Shown: positions 27,580 to 36,486 of the stretch, piece after piece
How the letters are laid out: each line of letters starts with the position of its first letter
Numbering within the stretch: position 1 is the stretch's first letter
From: Balneola sp.
GTDB taxonomy: Bacteria > Bacteroidota > Rhodothermia > Balneolales > Balneolaceae
Length of the DNA: 64,000 nt
Direction of reading: 5' to 3'
Assembly: GCA_002720745.1 (NCBI GenBank)
Contig: PBJO01000007.1
Location: 84,156-148,155, forward strand
Position numbers and translations under genes: made by a program
The notes under the pieces: generated by a model
The model's database searches: none
What the model saw: only the letters and a program-made list of their open reading frames with translations
Told to the model about the DNA's origin: nothing

Positions 27580-28677
27580 TCAGTTGTCATTAAGATTATG
27601 GATGTAATTAATACTAAATTCTAGAGCACGGTCGATACCTAAGGTGGTATCTAATATACGTTGCATCAAAATAACATCTGGTTCTAATCCAATACCTTCA
27701 TATAGCTCTTTGGTCAGCGGATCACCTACCTGCCAACGGGGTACTTTTATGATCCAACCGTTTGGTAATTCTCTAGTCATTGGATTCCCAGATCCACCGC
27801 CAGTAAACTGGCCCACCACGAATACATTCGGTAACTGACGTAATGCTAGTACAAAATCTTCTGCGGCAGAAAAGACACTGCGGTCAGTAATTATTACTAC
27901 TGGATGTTTATAGTTATGTTGCTTAGGTGTTAATTCATTAGAAATCCATCTGCTATATGAGTAATGGTCTGGACCATTCCTATATCTAATCCAGCGTATT
28001 CGGATAAAGTTATTTATAAACTCTTTAGCAATTAAATGCGCATTGACATCGCTTCCCCCACCATTGGTGCGCAAATCTAATATGATTCCATTTGTATTAT
28101 TATTAGATGCTTCAATTATCTGAGCGAGCTGTTTATAAGGCTTTTTTTGTCCCTTAAAACTGGCTAAGTGAATATAAAGTATATCCTGAATATAACCATA
28201 GCTGTACACGCCAGTCTGGCCCTCTTGAAGCTGATAATTTAGATAGTTAGCATTGATCAATTTACTGTTGTAATCAGTTTGGTACCAATCATAATATTGA
28301 TATCTATTAAAGGGGCTTTCAAGTACAATATGCCCATCTCTTAATTGATAAATCATCTGTTCTAGTAAGTCAAATAAATCTTCTTGTGAATTAACCGAGT
28401 CTACTGAAGGGCGATAAATCTCGTAAAACTGATTCCAATTCACGTTTTTGTGTTGGAAATATGGGTAGTAATCAGAAAATTCCTGCCAAAAATAGTCAAA
28501 GACTTCTTCATTTGTAACGGTATTTCGGGGGTCATCAAACCTGCTCCCCATAAAACTTTCACAAGAAATAAGTCCCCCAAGAAAAATGGTTAGGCACAAT
28601 AATTCCATGAATCTAATGCCTGAGAATCCAGTGGGTCTCAGACCCTGATGAATCATAATCCCCTTGAACCAGTTCAT
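27580..28677 (-). CDS. S41 family peptidase, probable lipoprotein
   Basis: This 365-residue protein has a C-terminal processing protease-like S41 domain. The segment VIITDRSVFSAAEDFVLALR carries the nucleophilic Ser of the family, preceded by the NGIILDLRTNGGGSD strand that is also diagnostic. A hydrophobic stretch ending LGGLISC (Cys39) looks like a lipobox, so the mature protein is probably membrane-anchored and acts in the periplasm. The ATG at 28677 overlaps the upstream gene's stop as ATGA, supporting coupling; an internal ATG at 28605 would give a more normal signal peptide. The target protein is unknown. The pairing with an outer-membrane-like protein suggests an envelope role. Confidence 0.8.
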   Translation of the reverse strand: MNWFKGIMIHQGLRPTGFSGIRFMELLCLTIFLGGLISCESFMGSRFDDPRNTVTNEEVFDYFWQEFSDYYPYFQHKNVNWNQFYEIYRPSVDSVNSQEDLFDLLEQMIYQLRDGHIVLESPFNRYQYYDWYQTDYNSKLINANYLNYQLQEGQTGVYSYGYIQDILYIHLASFKGQKKPYKQLAQIIEASNNNTNGIILDLRTNGGGSDVNAHLIAKEFINNFIRIRWIRYRNGPDHYSYSRWISNELTPKQHNYKHPVVIITDRSVFSAAEDFVLALRQLPNVFVVGQFTGGGSGNPMTRELPNGWIIKVPRWQVGDPLTKELYEGIGLEPDVILMQRILDTTLGIDRALEFSINYIHNLNDN

Positions 28678-29465
28678 AAATATACTCCAACACCTAACTG
28701 AATGGTGCTACTTTTAAAGACCTGTGGAAAGGGAATTCTATGGTATTTATGGGTAACAAATACGACATAGTTGTTTTCTTTTACTTGTGATTTAGGAGAC
28801 CATTTAAGCTCCCATTGCCATTGTCCAAGACTTGCTATGGGGCTCCATTGGCCTGTTTTAAGGATATTTCCAAACGTAGGCTGTTTATTAAATAGTTTAT
28901 CAGGGTCAAAAACACTGTAGCCAGGTCTAAGGGTGTATTGTAGCACCGGTAGGTTCAAAGTCCATGTTATGGGGAGGGCTTGGTTAAGAAAATAATTACT
29001 TGAAATAAGCAGTGGAATACGAATGGCTCCAAATCCACTTTTCCTTCCATTGTATGCGTTTGATTCCATAAAAAAGAAGGACTCAATTTGAAGCAATTGG
29101 GCTTCTAATCCACTGTGGATGTTCAGCTTGGGAAAAAACGGAGTAGCTGGAAGTTTAGAATGCAAAATAAAACTAAGACTTCGACTGTCCCAATAATTAT
29201 TATGTCGGTTACTTAGACGCGAACGCCCGGCTTCCAAAGTGATGGTAGACGAGCGGGTTTCCTTAGTCCAATTATACCCTAGTTGCCATTTGAGACCATT
29301 TCCCTCATAGCTTTGATACGAAACAAGAGGATCTGCGATTTGGGAGTTTATCAACCCGAGATGAACAGACCATTGCGCGTTTGTTACCGTACTCAAAAAA
29401 GTGAATATACCTAAGATCAATAAAGATTGAAGCGTTAGTTTTTGGGATGCTAAATAGGATAACAT
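28674..29465 (-). CDS. Putative outer-membrane beta-barrel protein
   Basis: I do not recognise a family. From the ATG at 29465 it has 263 residues and opens with a good signal peptide (hydrophobic core about 12-24, then STVTNAQ); a frame starting at 29495 would need GTG. The mature part alternates polar and aromatic residues in short strands, for example SLSFILHSKLPA and WQWELKWSP, and ends in a strand finishing with Leu, consistent with a beta-barrel. Its stop overlaps the start of the S41 peptidase gene, so the two are coupled. It is divergent from dnaG, with about 110 bases between. Confidence 0.55.
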   Translation of the reverse strand: MLSYLASQKLTLQSLLILGIFTFLSTVTNAQWSVHLGLINSQIADPLVSYQSYEGNGLKWQLGYNWTKETRSSTITLEAGRSRLSNRHNNYWDSRSLSFILHSKLPATPFFPKLNIHSGLEAQLLQIESFFFMESNAYNGRKSGFGAIRIPLLISSNYFLNQALPITWTLNLPVLQYTLRPGYSVFDPDKLFNKQPTFGNILKTGQWSPIASLGQWQWELKWSPKSQVKENNYVVFVTHKYHRIPFPQVFKSSTIQLGVGVYL

Positions 29466-29574
29466 GAATACTACTGGTTTATGCAAACGAGGCACTCGTT
29501 AGGTATTTGGAGGATTTTCAAAATACTTCGAAAAATATATTTTCGCCCTGACTTTAAACTCCTATTTTCAAGGT

Positions 29575-31677
29575 ATGATAAGTGATGCTAAAAAAGAAGA
29601 AATTCGGGACGCAGCTGATATTGTAGATGTGGTCTCCGATTATGTTAAGTTAAAGCGCTCGGGTAGTGGTTTTACCGGATTATGTCCATATCATAATGAA
29701 AAATCCCCATCCTTTCATGTGAGCCCTCGTCTTGGGATATTTAAATGTTTTGGTTGTGGAGAGTCTGGGGATGTGTTCAAATTCATAATGGATCAGGGAG
29801 GACTCAATTTCAATGAGGCGCTTCGTACCTTAGCTGATCGTTTTGGAGTGTACCTACCCCAAGAGCAAAGTAGTTATGAAGAGCAGGTAATTGAGCAAGA
29901 AAAAGAAGGTATTTTGCATGCACTGAAGTTTGCGGGTGTATTTTTTTATCGTTCGCTAATAGAGTTGGATGAAGCGCATAAGGCCAGAAGTTATTTAGAA
30001 CAACGGGGCTATGGCGGTGACATTATAAAGCAATTCGGACTTGGTTATGCGCCTACTTCAGGTCAGGCTTTGATCGATGCAGCGCAGCTGGCTGGAATTG
30101 ACCCGTTGTATTTGTCAGGAGGGGACTTGGTTAAACAGCGCACAGATTCTGAGGGAATGTATGATACCTTCAGAGGGCGTTTGATGTTTCCCATTTTTAA
30201 CCCTACAGGCAAAGTGATCGCCTTTGCGGGACGAGTATTAGGCAATGAAAAAATTGCTAAATATATTAATTCTTCTCAAACTAAGGTGTACAACAAAAGT
30301 GAGGTGGTGTATGGAGTTAATTTTTCAAAGAATCAAATTCGTAAAAACAAAGAAATGATTCTGGTAGAAGGGTACACGGATGTAATAAGTTTGCACCAAC
30401 ATGGAATAGATAATGTAGTTGCTAGTTCTGGCACAGCCTTAACTCCTGGACAGTTGGGCACCCTGCATCGTTTTGGAGATACTCTAACCATGATCTACGA
30501 TTCGGATGCAGCAGGGCAAAATGCGATGAAAAAAGGAATTTTACTTGCCTTGGAAGAAGGTCTAGAGGTTAAATTACTAGAATTACCAGACGGAGAAGAT
30601 CCGGATTCTTTTGTCAAACAATTTGGAAAAGATTCTTTTGATGATTTTAAACATAAGAATAGCCAAGATTTTGTCGACTTTTTAATAGCAAAGGCAGCAA
30701 CCGAGGGGCGTTTAGAGGCGCCTATATCTTTAGCCAAAGTGATTAACGAACTAATAGAAGCAGTTGCACATATACCTGATACTATCCAGCGGCAGATATA
30801 TATTCAACACTTACATCAAAAGACACAAAAATATCGAAAAGGGACGGATCATGAACTCTTCCAAGAGTTGGACCGTATACTTCGTCACAGGGCTGCTCAA
30901 AAAGAGCGCGTCCAGCAACGAGAACGAAATCAAAAGTCTGTAAATCGATACGGTTTTAATGGAGTTAATAGTCAATTAGTACGCACATCGCCGGAGGTAT
31001 TGGGATATGAACATTCTATTCATAACTCAGAAAATGAAATGCGTTTTTCAGCGTTGGATGACATGCATGTTAAAGGGGATAGGCTTGGGACAATGTCCAA
31101 CAAGAAAGTATCAAAGCCTCATTATGAAAAGGAGTTAATTCGAATCATGATTAGTTTTGGACAAGAAATGGTAGGATATGTTGGTACCTTAGCTAATGAA
31201 AAACTATTTGAAGACAAGGAGTTGCGATTATTTTATCTCGATATCATAGAGCGATATAAAGCCGAACAATCCTTCGGGGTAGAACATTACAGTAAACAAC
31301 AATCGCCTTATCCAGAACTTGTTGGTGACATTTTTTTAGAAATCCACACTGCATCTACACGTCATCATGAAAAAACAGGTGTTGAATTTAAAAAAGATAA
31401 AGATCCATATCGAAGCGTTAAAGGTTGTTTAAAAGCATTGGAAATTAATTACTTTAGGCGAAAAAGGGCGGAGCTTGCAGAGCAGTTTAAATCAGCCGAT
31501 TCATCAATTAAAAAAGAAATAGTAGCACTACAAAGTGAAATTCAAAAGAAAATCACTGATCGTGAGCAGCGAGATTCTGAAGAGTTGTATCCAGATCCAG
31601 TTAGTAAAAAAGTTGAAAACCAAAGTCCAAAAAAATTTCATTATGTAATGAAAAAAGATAGGAAAAAGAGCAAATAA
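29575..31677 (+). CDS. dnaG: DNA primase
   Basis: This 700-residue primase makes RNA primers for replication. The N-terminal zinc domain has the CHC2 ligands C37, H40, C58 and C61. The RNA-polymerase domain follows with LEQRGYGGDIIKQFGLGYAP, and the TOPRIM centre has LVEGYTDVISL (Glu265) and YDSDAAG (Asp309, Asp311). After about residue 440 there is a basic, low-complexity linker, then a C-terminal helical domain that should bind the helicase DnaB. The protein is somewhat longer than E. coli DnaG, mainly through that linker and a lysine-rich tail. AGG lies just upstream of ATG 29575. It is convergent with the DUF4159 gene. Confidence 0.95.
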   Translation: MISDAKKEEIRDAADIVDVVSDYVKLKRSGSGFTGLCPYHNEKSPSFHVSPRLGIFKCFGCGESGDVFKFIMDQGGLNFNEALRTLADRFGVYLPQEQSSYEEQVIEQEKEGILHALKFAGVFFYRSLIELDEAHKARSYLEQRGYGGDIIKQFGLGYAPTSGQALIDAAQLAGIDPLYLSGGDLVKQRTDSEGMYDTFRGRLMFPIFNPTGKVIAFAGRVLGNEKIAKYINSSQTKVYNKSEVVYGVNFSKNQIRKNKEMILVEGYTDVISLHQHGIDNVVASSGTALTPGQLGTLHRFGDTLTMIYDSDAAGQNAMKKGILLALEEGLEVKLLELPDGEDPDSFVKQFGKDSFDDFKHKNSQDFVDFLIAKAATEGRLEAPISLAKVINELIEAVAHIPDTIQRQIYIQHLHQKTQKYRKGTDHELFQELDRILRHRAAQKERVQQRERNQKSVNRYGFNGVNSQLVRTSPEVLGYEHSIHNSENEMRFSALDDMHVKGDRLGTMSNKKVSKPHYEKELIRIMISFGQEMVGYVGTLANEKLFEDKELRLFYLDIIERYKAEQSFGVEHYSKQQSPYPELVGDIFLEIHTASTRHHEKTGVEFKKDKDPYRSVKGCLKALEINYFRRKRAELAEQFKSADSSIKKEIVALQSEIQKKITDREQRDSEELYPDPVSKKVENQSPKKFHYVMKKDRKKSK

Positions 31678-31753
31678 GCATTTAACCTGCTAAGTGTGTT
31701 TTAAATTACGCCATAAACTTTAAGTTTAGTTGCTCTAAATAGCTTACTGACTT

Positions 31754-32479
31754 TTACGGTGTTGCGCTTAGGGCATATACCAATATATTAGTGCCCATTT
31801 GTAATGCTACTTTGCGCTTGTCTTCCGAAGTGTTATGAATAGCTTGGTCTGCCCAACCATCTGCTAAGTTGGATTCATAGGTATATACCAATACTAATCT
31901 TCCATCGAGAAATAACCCATAGGTTCTTGGCATTTGTCTATCATGTTCATGTATTTTTGGGACCCCCGTCGGAAAAGAAAAAACCTGTTTAAATAGTGGA
32001 TGATTAAAAGGTAGTTCAATTAACTCTTCTTCGGGAAAGGTTTCGGAGATGAGTTTCCTAAATGAAGCATCCAGTCCATAGTCGTCATCGACATATAGGA
32101 AACCACCTTGCTCTAAATATTGTCTTAAATTTCTTCTCTCGTTTGCGTTAGCTAAGATAGTACCATGCCCGGTGAGGAATGCAAAAGGATATTGGAATAA
32201 ATCTGTACTTCCTAATTCGACGTCTCTATAACGCATGGATAAGCCCAATGGTACCGATTCTGAAGTAAAGCGCAAAAGGTTACTTAGGGAAGAAGGATCA
32301 TTATACCAATCTCCGCCACCGCGATATTTTATTCGAGCTATTTGTACATCATCCGTACTTATTTGAGCAAACAAATAGTTTTGAAAAGGATTTATCAAAA
32401 AAGCTATAGTAATTAAACATATTGAAAAAATAATTGGATAGATATGTTTAGAGTTAGATTTAATTGGGTAAATAAACAT
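31754..32479 (-). CDS. DUF4159 domain-containing protein
   Basis: This 241-residue protein starts with a signal-anchor-like hydrophobic stretch (about residues 13-38) and continues as a DUF4159 domain: QIARIKYRGGGDWYNDPSSL, then PFAFLTGHGTI and GGFLYVDDDYGLDASFRK, a flavodoxin- or GATase-like fold. DUF4159 proteins are common in Bacteroidota and their function is not established. It is the last gene of a three-gene set with a TonB receptor and a DUF4249 protein, starting 1 base after the DUF4249 stop. This arrangement suggests an envelope role tied to the receptor's substrate. Confidence 0.85.
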   Translation of the reverse strand: MFIYPIKSNSKHIYPIIFSICLITIAFLINPFQNYLFAQISTDDVQIARIKYRGGGDWYNDPSSLSNLLRFTSESVPLGLSMRYRDVELGSTDLFQYPFAFLTGHGTILANANERRNLRQYLEQGGFLYVDDDYGLDASFRKLISETFPEEELIELPFNHPLFKQVFSFPTGVPKIHEHDRQMPRTYGLFLDGRLVLVYTYESNLADGWADQAIHNTSEDKRKVALQMGTNILVYALSATP

Positions 32480-32480
32480 A

Positions 32481-33419
32481 TCAAGGAAAATTATATTTCA
32501 TTGGAAGTATTATTGTGTTTGCAGTATCTCTTGCCATAGAGCCAAAAATACCTACACCCCCACGAATTGGTGTGAGTACATTTTGAATCTCTCCAGGTGA
32601 TAGGGTAGAGCCACCTAATTGAACCAATTCAGAGCGTATATAATCATATAAATTTTTATCAATGACTGAGGGAATTATAGCATTTTCACCAAAAAAAGCA
32701 ACAGCTAGCCAAGGATAACGGATCTCAATATTACCTGCCTGGTTTCGCTCAAAGTTTCCTTCATTTAATATGCCAGAGGAATTGACGGTTAATTCCTGCA
32801 GGTTTTGTTCTTTTTCTTCCTCATTTTGACTATCAAGAAATTCACTATAAAAAGGTGTTAAAAACTCTTCTATTGGGTTTTTTGAAACGGTATTAATGAT
32901 GTAATAGTTCTGTCCATCCTCAGCTGCTTCGGTACTCAATTCAAGTACTAATTGCTCGGTTGATTGATATATGAGTGTATCCGGTATGCCATTGATTATA
33001 GAGAATTCGTTTGGGACCTCTGTTTGTGCGGAAATGGTCTGAAATTCTGGATGTGTGACCTCAAGAAGATATTTTGCGCCAGCTATCACTGTAATCACCT
33101 CCGTTGGCTGATAAACCCCGGGCGATTCTTCCTCATAGGTTATCCGAAACTCTTTCTGTTCTGTTTGCTCATTCAATAACCAAATCATTGCTTCCGCACC
33201 GCGGAGTGCAAGCTGCTCAAAATTATAGAATACAGTTGCTTCTGTGGTAGTCGATAATCGAATAGGGGGCAGTATATTTCCTGCAATCAAGTAGGCTTCC
33301 ACCGCTACCTGTTCGGTATAACTATCCTGTGAGTATGGATTACATGCACCTATAGATATAAGAATAGTTGCAAATGCTAGCACATGCTTTCTTCTTCTAT
33401 AACGGTTTATTGTTGTCAT
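32481..33419 (-). CDS. DUF4249 lipoprotein
   Basis: This 312-residue protein begins with a lipoprotein signal ending ILISIGAC (Cys26), so it is probably attached to a membrane. The mature N-terminal region (VAVEAYLIAGNILPPIRLS and GVYQPTEVITVIAGAKYLLE) matches DUF4249, a beta-sandwich family that in Bacteroidota is very often encoded beside TonB-dependent receptors. It is thought to cooperate with the receptor at the outer membrane, but no substrate is known. It starts 1 base after the receptor's stop and is followed with the same tight spacing by the DUF4159 gene. Confidence 0.82.
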   Translation of the reverse strand: MTTINRYRRRKHVLAFATILISIGACNPYSQDSYTEQVAVEAYLIAGNILPPIRLSTTTEATVFYNFEQLALRGAEAMIWLLNEQTEQKEFRITYEEESPGVYQPTEVITVIAGAKYLLEVTHPEFQTISAQTEVPNEFSIINGIPDTLIYQSTEQLVLELSTEAAEDGQNYYIINTVSKNPIEEFLTPFYSEFLDSQNEEEKEQNLQELTVNSSGILNEGNFERNQAGNIEIRYPWLAVAFFGENAIIPSVIDKNLYDYIRSELVQLGGSTLSPGEIQNVLTPIRGGVGIFGSMARDTANTIILPMKYNFP

Positions 33420-33420
33420 A

Positions 33421-35730
33421 TTATTTTGGATAATTGAAGGTGATTGAAACGGCTGGTATTATTGGCAATAATGTTACATCAGTTTGTTTAACAGGATTTT
33501 CATCAAAATCAAAGTTTTGAAACCAGACATTTCTACGATTGTATACGTTTATAATTTGAAGCTGAAGTAGGGTTTGCATCCCAAAGAGGGAGCTAGTTCG
33601 TTGAGCTGAAAAATCCATACGGTGGTAAGAGGGTAGACGCGAGGCATTAACCTTGCCAACAGTAAAAGCGTTGTTAAATTCAGAGGCTCCAAAAGGATCG
33701 TCGAGTAAAGCGTATCGCCCGAGTACTTGAGTATAGGCCTGACCGGTAGCAAAAACCCACGCTCCAGTAAGTTTCCACTTAGGCGAAATGCTATAATTTA
33801 AAATGAGATTTACATCATGCCGCCGGTCATATTTAGGGGGATAAAAGCGGGCTTTTGCTGTTTCTCCGGATGATAATTGGATTGTAGGATCGGTGTTGAA
33901 TCCAGGGAATTTGCGCCAGGTATATCCCCATGTATATCCTAGATAACCAGTAAAATAACCTTGCCTTTTTTCAAATAATATTTCAACCCCATATGCGCTT
34001 CCTTCGCCAAAACGAAAAAGATCAGGATAAGCTAATCCTGCGGCATCAAGTAAAAAGGGATCGAGTTCAAATAAATCCTTCATAGTTCGGTAATAGCCTT
34101 CAATATCTAAGCCATATCCTTTAAACGGAATTGTCTTTACACCTAAAATGAATTGGTCTCCAAAGGCCGGTTTAATTCCTTGGTCAGAGGTTAGCCATAA
34201 GTCAAATCCAGAGAAAGCTTCATTTGTAATTAGAGTAAAAAATTGATTATATCTTCCATATGCAATTTGGAGTCTTATCTGGTTCCATCGTAAGTATTCA
34301 GCAGATATACGGGGTTCTAATCGGAAATATGAACCATCAGAAAAGGTATTGATGCGCAATCCACCAAGGAATTTCCATTGCTCAATAGGGCGCCATTCGT
34401 CTTGTACGTACAAAGAGGCATACTGCGCATGAATTCTTTGTCCGAAGGTATTTTGCCCATCAAATTGATCTTGAATTCGAAACGTAAAAACTCCTGCCCA
34501 TATGCCTGTACTAGCGGAATGTTTTTCATTTGGAAGATACTCAATATCAGCTTTTAAAGATAAATCGTAAATGTTATTGTCTCGTTTAAAGGGCGTTCCA
34601 GCAACTTCAAAGTTTGGGAAGTTGAAATAACGGGATCCGGTTACCACGAAGTTGGAAAAAGTCATTTCATTGAAAATATGGGTCCAATTTCCACTGATTG
34701 TCTGATTTCCGTAGTTTAGTTTAAACTCGGCATCATCTCCGAAGGGAAAATCGACTCTATCTTTTCCTGAGTAAAATGCCATGGATAGTTTATCATTTGC
34801 CCCAATATCGACACTCAATTTACCATTGGTGTCCAAGAAGTAAAAGAGCGAAGGTATGTTGTCATTGCTTGCTCTAAGTGCTCCAAGCAGCGGTTCAAGA
34901 GTGGACCTTCTCATCGCAAACATATATGAGCCTTTGGGAATAGGGCCTTCAATAGCAGCCCTTGAGGCTAACATGCCAAGAGTGACAGTAGCTCGGGTTT
35001 GATTACGGTTGCCATCTTTATTGTAGATTGAGAGGACCGAACCAAGGCGCCCACCGTATTCCGGTGGATATCCACCTTTATATAATCGGACATCTTTAAT
35101 AGCATCTGGGTTGAAAGTGGAAAAAAAGCCAAAAAAGTGAGAAGGGTTGTAAACAGTGGTCCGGTCTAATAATATAAGGGTTTGGTCAGGACTGCCTCCA
35201 CGAATATAAAGCCCCGATGAGAAGTCAGAAGCTGCTTTTACACCCGGTAAGAATTGTATGCTGCGAAACACATCTGCCTCGAATATAGCAGGTAGTTCTT
35301 TTATGGTTTGAGTAGTTATTTGAGCCCTACCTATGTTTTTAAGGGCTTCTTGCTCACGGGACGACTCAATCACAACTTCTTCCCCGGAAAGAACTTTTGG
35401 ATTAAGTTCAATGTCAAACCGTTGGGTTTCATCAGTAGATAAGTTTAGTAGTGTGCTAAAGGACTGATATCCAATGTAACTAACAGCAAGAGTATAAGTG
35501 CCTGGCGGTAAATTGGTAAGTGTATAATAACCCAAAGTGTTGGTCGTAGTACCTCTATTGATTTCTAGAAGTGCAATATTTGCTGCAATTAAGGTTTCTC
35601 CCGTATCGGCATCTTTAATATAACCTGAAAGTGCAGTGGTATTATTTTGTGCTTGAGCAGGGTTAACTGTAAGTGCTTTCAGAATCAAGAAAAATGTTGA
35701 TAAAGCAAAGATTCGAATCAGATAAAGCAT
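33421..35730 (-). CDS. TonB-dependent receptor with carboxypeptidase-like N-terminal domain
   Basis: This 769-residue outer-membrane receptor has a signal peptide (cleavage near AQAQ, residues 25-28), a CarboxypepD_reg-like beta-sandwich (about 33-115: LSGYIKDADTGETLIAANIA and PPGTYTLAVSYIGYQ), a plug domain (ELPAIFEADVFRSIQFLPGV, then GLYIRGGSPDQTLILLD), and a C-terminal barrel ending TFNYPK. Such receptors import ligands using TonB energy; the ligand cannot be read here. It leads an operon with DUF4249 and DUF4159 genes. The tmRNA gene lies divergently upstream, with about 178 bases between. Confidence 0.9.
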   Translation of the reverse strand: MLYLIRIFALSTFFLILKALTVNPAQAQNNTTALSGYIKDADTGETLIAANIALLEINRGTTTNTLGYYTLTNLPPGTYTLAVSYIGYQSFSTLLNLSTDETQRFDIELNPKVLSGEEVVIESSREQEALKNIGRAQITTQTIKELPAIFEADVFRSIQFLPGVKAASDFSSGLYIRGGSPDQTLILLDRTTVYNPSHFFGFFSTFNPDAIKDVRLYKGGYPPEYGGRLGSVLSIYNKDGNRNQTRATVTLGMLASRAAIEGPIPKGSYMFAMRRSTLEPLLGALRASNDNIPSLFYFLDTNGKLSVDIGANDKLSMAFYSGKDRVDFPFGDDAEFKLNYGNQTISGNWTHIFNEMTFSNFVVTGSRYFNFPNFEVAGTPFKRDNNIYDLSLKADIEYLPNEKHSASTGIWAGVFTFRIQDQFDGQNTFGQRIHAQYASLYVQDEWRPIEQWKFLGGLRINTFSDGSYFRLEPRISAEYLRWNQIRLQIAYGRYNQFFTLITNEAFSGFDLWLTSDQGIKPAFGDQFILGVKTIPFKGYGLDIEGYYRTMKDLFELDPFLLDAAGLAYPDLFRFGEGSAYGVEILFEKRQGYFTGYLGYTWGYTWRKFPGFNTDPTIQLSSGETAKARFYPPKYDRRHDVNLILNYSISPKWKLTGAWVFATGQAYTQVLGRYALLDDPFGASEFNNAFTVGKVNASRLPSYHRMDFSAQRTSSLFGMQTLLQLQIINVYNRRNVWFQNFDFDENPVKQTDVTLLPIIPAVSITFNYPK

Positions 35731-35908
35731 GTTTTGAAAGAAAATGTAGAGATATCTTTTTTTGACTCAGAGGTAGTCTTTTAATTTAATTTGGGGAGTA
35801 TCATTTCGATAGAATTTTGATATATTTTACATACAAAAATTAAAGTAATTTCGTTCTTAGTGTCTTTAAGAACTGCTTTATTTAAAGGCGTTTGTTCTAT
35901 GATTTATT

Positions 35909-36271
35909 GGGGGTGTACTGGATTCGACGGGAAGAGTAAATTCGTACGTGGCATGTCGAGGATGTCCAATGGTTCTCGTTAAACATCCATTATGGACCAA
36001 ATGTAATTGACAACAATTACTCATACCGCTTAGCAGCCTAACGGCCTAAGCCGTTCCATGGGTGGCATGCCTGTCTGTGCCCATTTGGAGCGACGATTCC
36101 GACAGGATAGCATATACTGGCCGTCTGTCTAGTTTGTGTGAATTTTTTCAGACTAGCTATAGATCACTTAGTTACTGGGTTCGTTCTATGGTGAAACCTA
36201 ATCAGTAACTAAACATGTAGATATGTGCAGGACTGCCTTTTCGGACCGGGGTTCGACTCCCCGCACCTCCA
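35909..36271 (+). ncRNA. ssrA: Transfer-messenger RNA (tmRNA)
   Basis: The tRNA-like ends are clear: 5' GGGGGTG (35909-35915) pairs with 3' CACCTCC (36264-36270), with discriminator A at 36271. The conserved GGATTCGACGGG follows the 5' arm. The T arm is CGGGG, TTCGACT, CCCCG at 36247-36263. CCA is not encoded. The tag reading frame ends at TAA 36039-36041 and reads NVIDNNYSYRLAA from 36000; the exact resume codon could be CCA at 35997 or GGA at 35994. Pseudoknot-forming repeats lie downstream. tmRNA rescues stalled ribosomes with SmpB and tags the product for degradation. Confidence 0.95.
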
Positions 36272-36486
36272 CTTTTTTTCAATTATTTACTATAATGTCC
36301 GATAGTATTTCGTAATATTAACACAATAGAATTATAAAATATGAGAAGTGGAATTTTAAACATTATCTCTTTTTATTTCGCAGAGGTAGCATTGGAAAAA
36401 TTAAGTTGTCTATAATTTAAGACATACGATCCACTTCGATTTGCTATTCACATATATCACAATAACAGAAGTCTAAAAAATAGTTT

